Below, in pieces: positions 61,768 to 64,000 of a stretch of 64,000 nucleotides of DNA. Below the pieces are notes generated by a model, which saw nothing but the letters and a program-made list of their open reading frames with translations, had not been told where the DNA came from and did not search any database. The DNA comes from Lysinibacillus mangiferihumi (GTDB taxonomy: Bacteria; Bacillota; Bacilli; Bacillales_A; Planococcaceae), in the NCBI RefSeq assembly GCF_003049665.1, contig NZ_PYWM01000005.1:156040-220039 (forward strand), written 5' to 3'. Numbering within the stretch: position 1 is the first letter of the stretch; each line of letters begins with the position of its first letter. Position numbers and translations under genes: made by a program.

Positions 61768-62490
61768 CTAGTTTAAAATTTCCATTTCTATTTTTTCAAT
61801 ATAAGGTAAGGTACGTAATGAACGATAAAACGACAGTAAATTATCTGAGACAATTAACGATAAACGGAAATCTAATTCGTGTAATACTTGATTATTCGCC
61901 ATTGGTATATCTTTAATACGAATATTTTCAATTACAATGTTGTTTTCCTTTAAAAAAAGAAGAAATGATTCTGTATGGTCATCATTATCAATCTGAACCT
62001 TTAATGATACTTCTCGCATCCGAATTCGTTTTGGTCCAATTTTCATAAGAAAAGGAGATAACACTTCGATGCCAAAAACAATGATAATAACAGCTAGTGT
62101 TGCATCCATATAAAAGCCTGCGCCAACAGCAATCCCAATGCCAGCAGCTCCCCAGATCATAGCTGCAGTAGTTAAACCAGAAATGCTATCATTACCGCGT
62201 CTTAAAATGACACCTGCCCCAAGAAATCCGATGCCGCTAACTACTTGTGCTGCTAAACGAAGGGGATCCATTGTAATGTTTATATCTCCCCTTGGAGGTG
62301 TTGAGTATGCAGTCTCGATAGAAATAATAGTTAGTAAGCAACTAAATGTAGCAATCACTAAACTTGTTTTTAATCCAACAGGTTTCTTTTTTAATTCCCT
62401 TTCAATACCGATTACTAAACTTAATGTGGCTGCAATCACTAATTTTATTCCAACTTCATATGTAATCATATTCTCCAATAATGTTTCCAA
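61768..62490 (-). CDS. MgtC/SapB family membrane protein
   Basis: A 240-residue protein with four to five membrane segments in the first 150 residues (VIGIERELKKKPVGLKTSLVIA, GIGFLGAGVILRRGND, GLTTAAMIWGAAGIGIAVGAG) and an ACT-like cytoplasmic C-terminus. MgtC proteins affect Mg2+ and phosphate homeostasis or F-ATPase activity. The start is uncertain: TTG 62496 touches GGAGGG, TTG 62490 is better spaced, and ATG 62469 is also possible. It pairs with the CDF gene, suggesting a metal-related operon. Confidence 0.88.
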   Translation of the reverse strand: METLLENMITYEVGIKLVIAATLSLVIGIERELKKKPVGLKTSLVIATFSCLLTIISIETAYSTPPRGDINITMDPLRLAAQVVSGIGFLGAGVILRRGNDSISGLTTAAMIWGAAGIGIAVGAGFYMDATLAVIIIVFGIEVLSPFLMKIGPKRIRMREVSLKVQIDNDDHTESFLLFLKENNIVIENIRIKDIPMANNQVLHELDFRLSLIVSDNLLSFYRSLRTLPYIEKIEMEILN

Positions 62491-62620
62491 ACGCAACCCT
62501 CCATTGTTATTTCGTATTGCTAAGAAATATGCAAGCTGTCATTATTATATGTACATTACTTTTTTGTATTGTACATCACGCAAGTAATGAAGTATAAGTT
62601 TTTTTATGGAGGTGGATTCA

Positions 62621-63520
62621 ATGAGCGAACCGAAGATTCATCCATATATTCCAATTTTCATAGGTGTTATTTCAGTATCTTTATCTGCTATTTTTGTGAA
62701 ATTAGCAACTGCAGATGCTGGTGTTATTGCTTTTTATCGTATGTTGTTTTCTGTCATAATCATGGCACCACTATTTTTTTGGAAATATACCAATGAATTA
62801 AAACAGCTATCTATTCGAGATTGGTGTTTTTCTTCTATAGCGGGTGTTTTTTTAGCTTTCCACTTTATTTTGTGGTTTGAGTCACTAAATTACACATCTG
62901 TTGCAAGCTCAACTGTGCTTGTGACACTTCAACCACTTTTTGCGTTTGTAGGTACATACTTTTTCTTTAAAGAGGAAATTACTGTAAAAACTATTTTTGC
63001 GGGGGCTATTGCCATTGTTGGTAGTGTGATAATAAGCTGGGTTGATTTTAAACTAAGTGGATCTGCGTTCTATGGGGATATGCTTGCATTAATTGCTTGT
63101 GCACTTATTACAATATACTTATTATTTGGCCAAGATGTACGAAAGCGATTATCTCTTGTGACTTATACAATGATTGTTTACGCAGTAAGTACGATTACAT
63201 TGTTTTTCTATGTTTTATTAAAAGGGGAATCATTCGGTCCATATTCGTCTATGGATTGGATGTGGTTTATTTTATTAGCAATTGTCCCTAATTTATTAGG
63301 TCATACTTTATTTAATTGGTCTATTAAATACGTTAGTACGAATGTTGTATCAATTGCTATATTATTTGAACCAATTGGAGCGGCAGTATTAGCTTTTATT
63401 ATTTTTAAAGAGTATTTAATCACTACACAAATCATTGGTGGATGCATTGTAATAGCAGGGATTCTACTGTTTGTAGTGGATGATAAAAAGATTTTAAAGT
63501 TTTTTAAGAAAAAAGCTTGA
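62621..63520 (+). CDS. DMT-superfamily (EamA) transporter
   Basis: A 299-residue protein with ten membrane segments as two EamA repeats (VSLSAIFVKLATADAGVIAFYRM at the start, and ALIACALITIYLLFGQDVRKRL then VSIAILFEPIGAAVLAFIIFKE). These export metabolites or amino acids; the substrate is unknown. GGAGGTGG sets ATG 62621; the five residues before it are the ribosome site. It is the last protein gene before the rRNA operon. Confidence 0.92.
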   Translation: MSEPKIHPYIPIFIGVISVSLSAIFVKLATADAGVIAFYRMLFSVIIMAPLFFWKYTNELKQLSIRDWCFSSIAGVFLAFHFILWFESLNYTSVASSTVLVTLQPLFAFVGTYFFFKEEITVKTIFAGAIAIVGSVIISWVDFKLSGSAFYGDMLALIACALITIYLLFGQDVRKRLSLVTYTMIVYAVSTITLFFYVLLKGESFGPYSSMDWMWFILLAIVPNLLGHTLFNWSIKYVSTNVVSIAILFEPIGAAVLAFIIFKEYLITTQIIGGCIVIAGILLFVVDDKKILKFFKKKA

Positions 63521-63597
63521 TTTTTATATTGCTATATTATATATTATTACTTGTCCTTAACAAGAAGGACGACATGAAAAAAGAAATTAAAAAGTTG

Positions 63598-63626
63598 TTG
63601 ACTTCTTGTTGAATACAAGTTATGAT
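63598..63626 (+). promoter_or_regulatory. rRNA operon promoter
   Basis: -35 TTGACT (63598-63603), 17 bp spacer, -10 TATGAT (63621-63626). Confidence 0.8.
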
Positions 63627-63658
63627 AATAAAGTCGCTGAAAACAAGCGGGAATAAAT

Positions 63659-63788
63659 GAACCTTGAAAACTGAACAAGCAAAACGTAATCAATATAGTT
63701 TTTACTAGCTAACTTCGTTAGTGAACGAAACAAAATTTTGGACATCAAAATTGATGCCAGCAAAACAATTTGAGCTAATCAAATTTCT
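63659..63788 (+). other. rrn leader with boxA-like and processing elements
   Basis: A boxA-like GAACCTTGAAAACTGAACA begins at 63659. A TTCG-capped hairpin CTAAC-TTCG-TTAG starts at 63709. CATCAAAATTGATG follows at 63743-63756. These are typical of antitermination and pre-16S processing regions in Bacillales. Confidence 0.65.
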
Positions 63789-64000
63789 TTTATGGAGAGT
63801 TTGATCCTGGCTCAGGACGAACGCTGGCGGCGTGCCTAATACATGCAAGTCGAGCGAACAGAGAAGGAGCTTGCTCCTTTGACGTTAGCGGCGGACGGGT
63901 GAGTAACACGTGGGCAACCTACCCTATAGTTTGGGATAACTCCGGGAAACCGGGGCTAATACCGAATAATCTATTGTCCCTCATGGGACAATACTGAAAG
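63789..64000 (+). rRNA. rrs: 16S ribosomal RNA, 5' part
   Basis: The conserved 5' end GAGAGTTTGATCCTGGCTCA begins near 63795, followed by GACGAACGCTGGCGGCGTGC and GGCGGACGGGTGAGTAACACG. The gene runs off the right edge. The variable region V1 (GAGAAGGAGCTTGCTCCTTT) is of the Lysinibacillus-like Bacillales type. The exact mature 5' end is estimated. Confidence 0.95.

Noticed and set aside
63552..63570. Terminator after the EamA gene
   Set aside because: GTCCTT/AAGGAC hairpin is short and lacks a T-run.

Overview
The window reads as a chromosomal segment of a low-GC, endospore-forming Bacillales bacterium of the Lysinibacillus/Solibacillus (Planococcaceae-like) type. It is A+T rich, uses strong GGAGG ribosome sites with many TTG and GTG starts, carries the sporulation gene yunB, and keeps the gene neighbourhoods of the Bacillus subtilis yun/yut/yui/yug/yuf regions. 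It ends inside the 5' part of a 16S rRNA gene whose sequence is Bacillales-like. No phage, integrase, intact IS element, tRNA or CRISPR array was seen.

Layout. 1-6200: yunE-like end, yunD, HD-GYP, yunB, lipA, yutD, uppP. 6200-7750: a decayed, nearly gene-free stretch with one small membrane protein. 7750-14115: small conserved genes and Fe-S factors (HAD phosphatases, DUF3055, yutE, yuzB, an NADH dehydrogenase behind two Rex boxes, yuzD, NifU-type yutI, DUF2225, HesB/IscA). 14116-20100: an accessory stretch with a duplicated-motif secreted peptide, a lipoprotein, an SH3 protein, a CarD/MarR divergent pair, a Nudix hydrolase and yuiB. 20150-22550: yuiD, leucyl aminopeptidase and a small Gly/Pro/Tyr protein.

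23000-36550 is a complete sulfate-assimilation block in three transcription units: sumT-sirB-yezD-cysJ-cysI; the sulfate ABC transporter sbp-cysT-cysW-cysA; and cysH-cysP-sat-cysC. Together they import sulfate by two routes, activate it to APS/PAPS, reduce it to sulfite and then sulfide, and make most of the siroheme needed. Each unit begins with the same small leader: a short hairpin with a conserved internal bulge whose 3' strand (GGC) is also the start of an intrinsic terminator. I regard this as the best candidate for an undescribed regulatory system here. The two divergent units also share a dyad operator over the -35 box.

36750-43230: the seven-gene Mrp Na+/H+ antiporter operon and the yufK-like gene. 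43400-52400: a class A PBP, cyclophilin, PatB-type lyase, yugE, a sodium symporter, an ECF sigma factor with a membrane partner, and yugI. 52460-58211: an arginine/ornithine/proline catabolic set (rocA, rocD, rocG) beside a RocR-like regulator whose AAA+ domain lacks the sigma-54 contact motif GAFTGA. 58319-63520: an alcohol dehydrogenase, a frameshifted gene, a CDF transporter, MgtC and EamA proteins, then the rrn promoter.

Two intergenic repeat families stand out. One has a core of GTGCCAGTCAC followed by AAACAATTCTGAAT and sits at gene 3' ends. The other carries a 10-17 bp GTGTTAGATTGA hairpin beside a GC-rich module.
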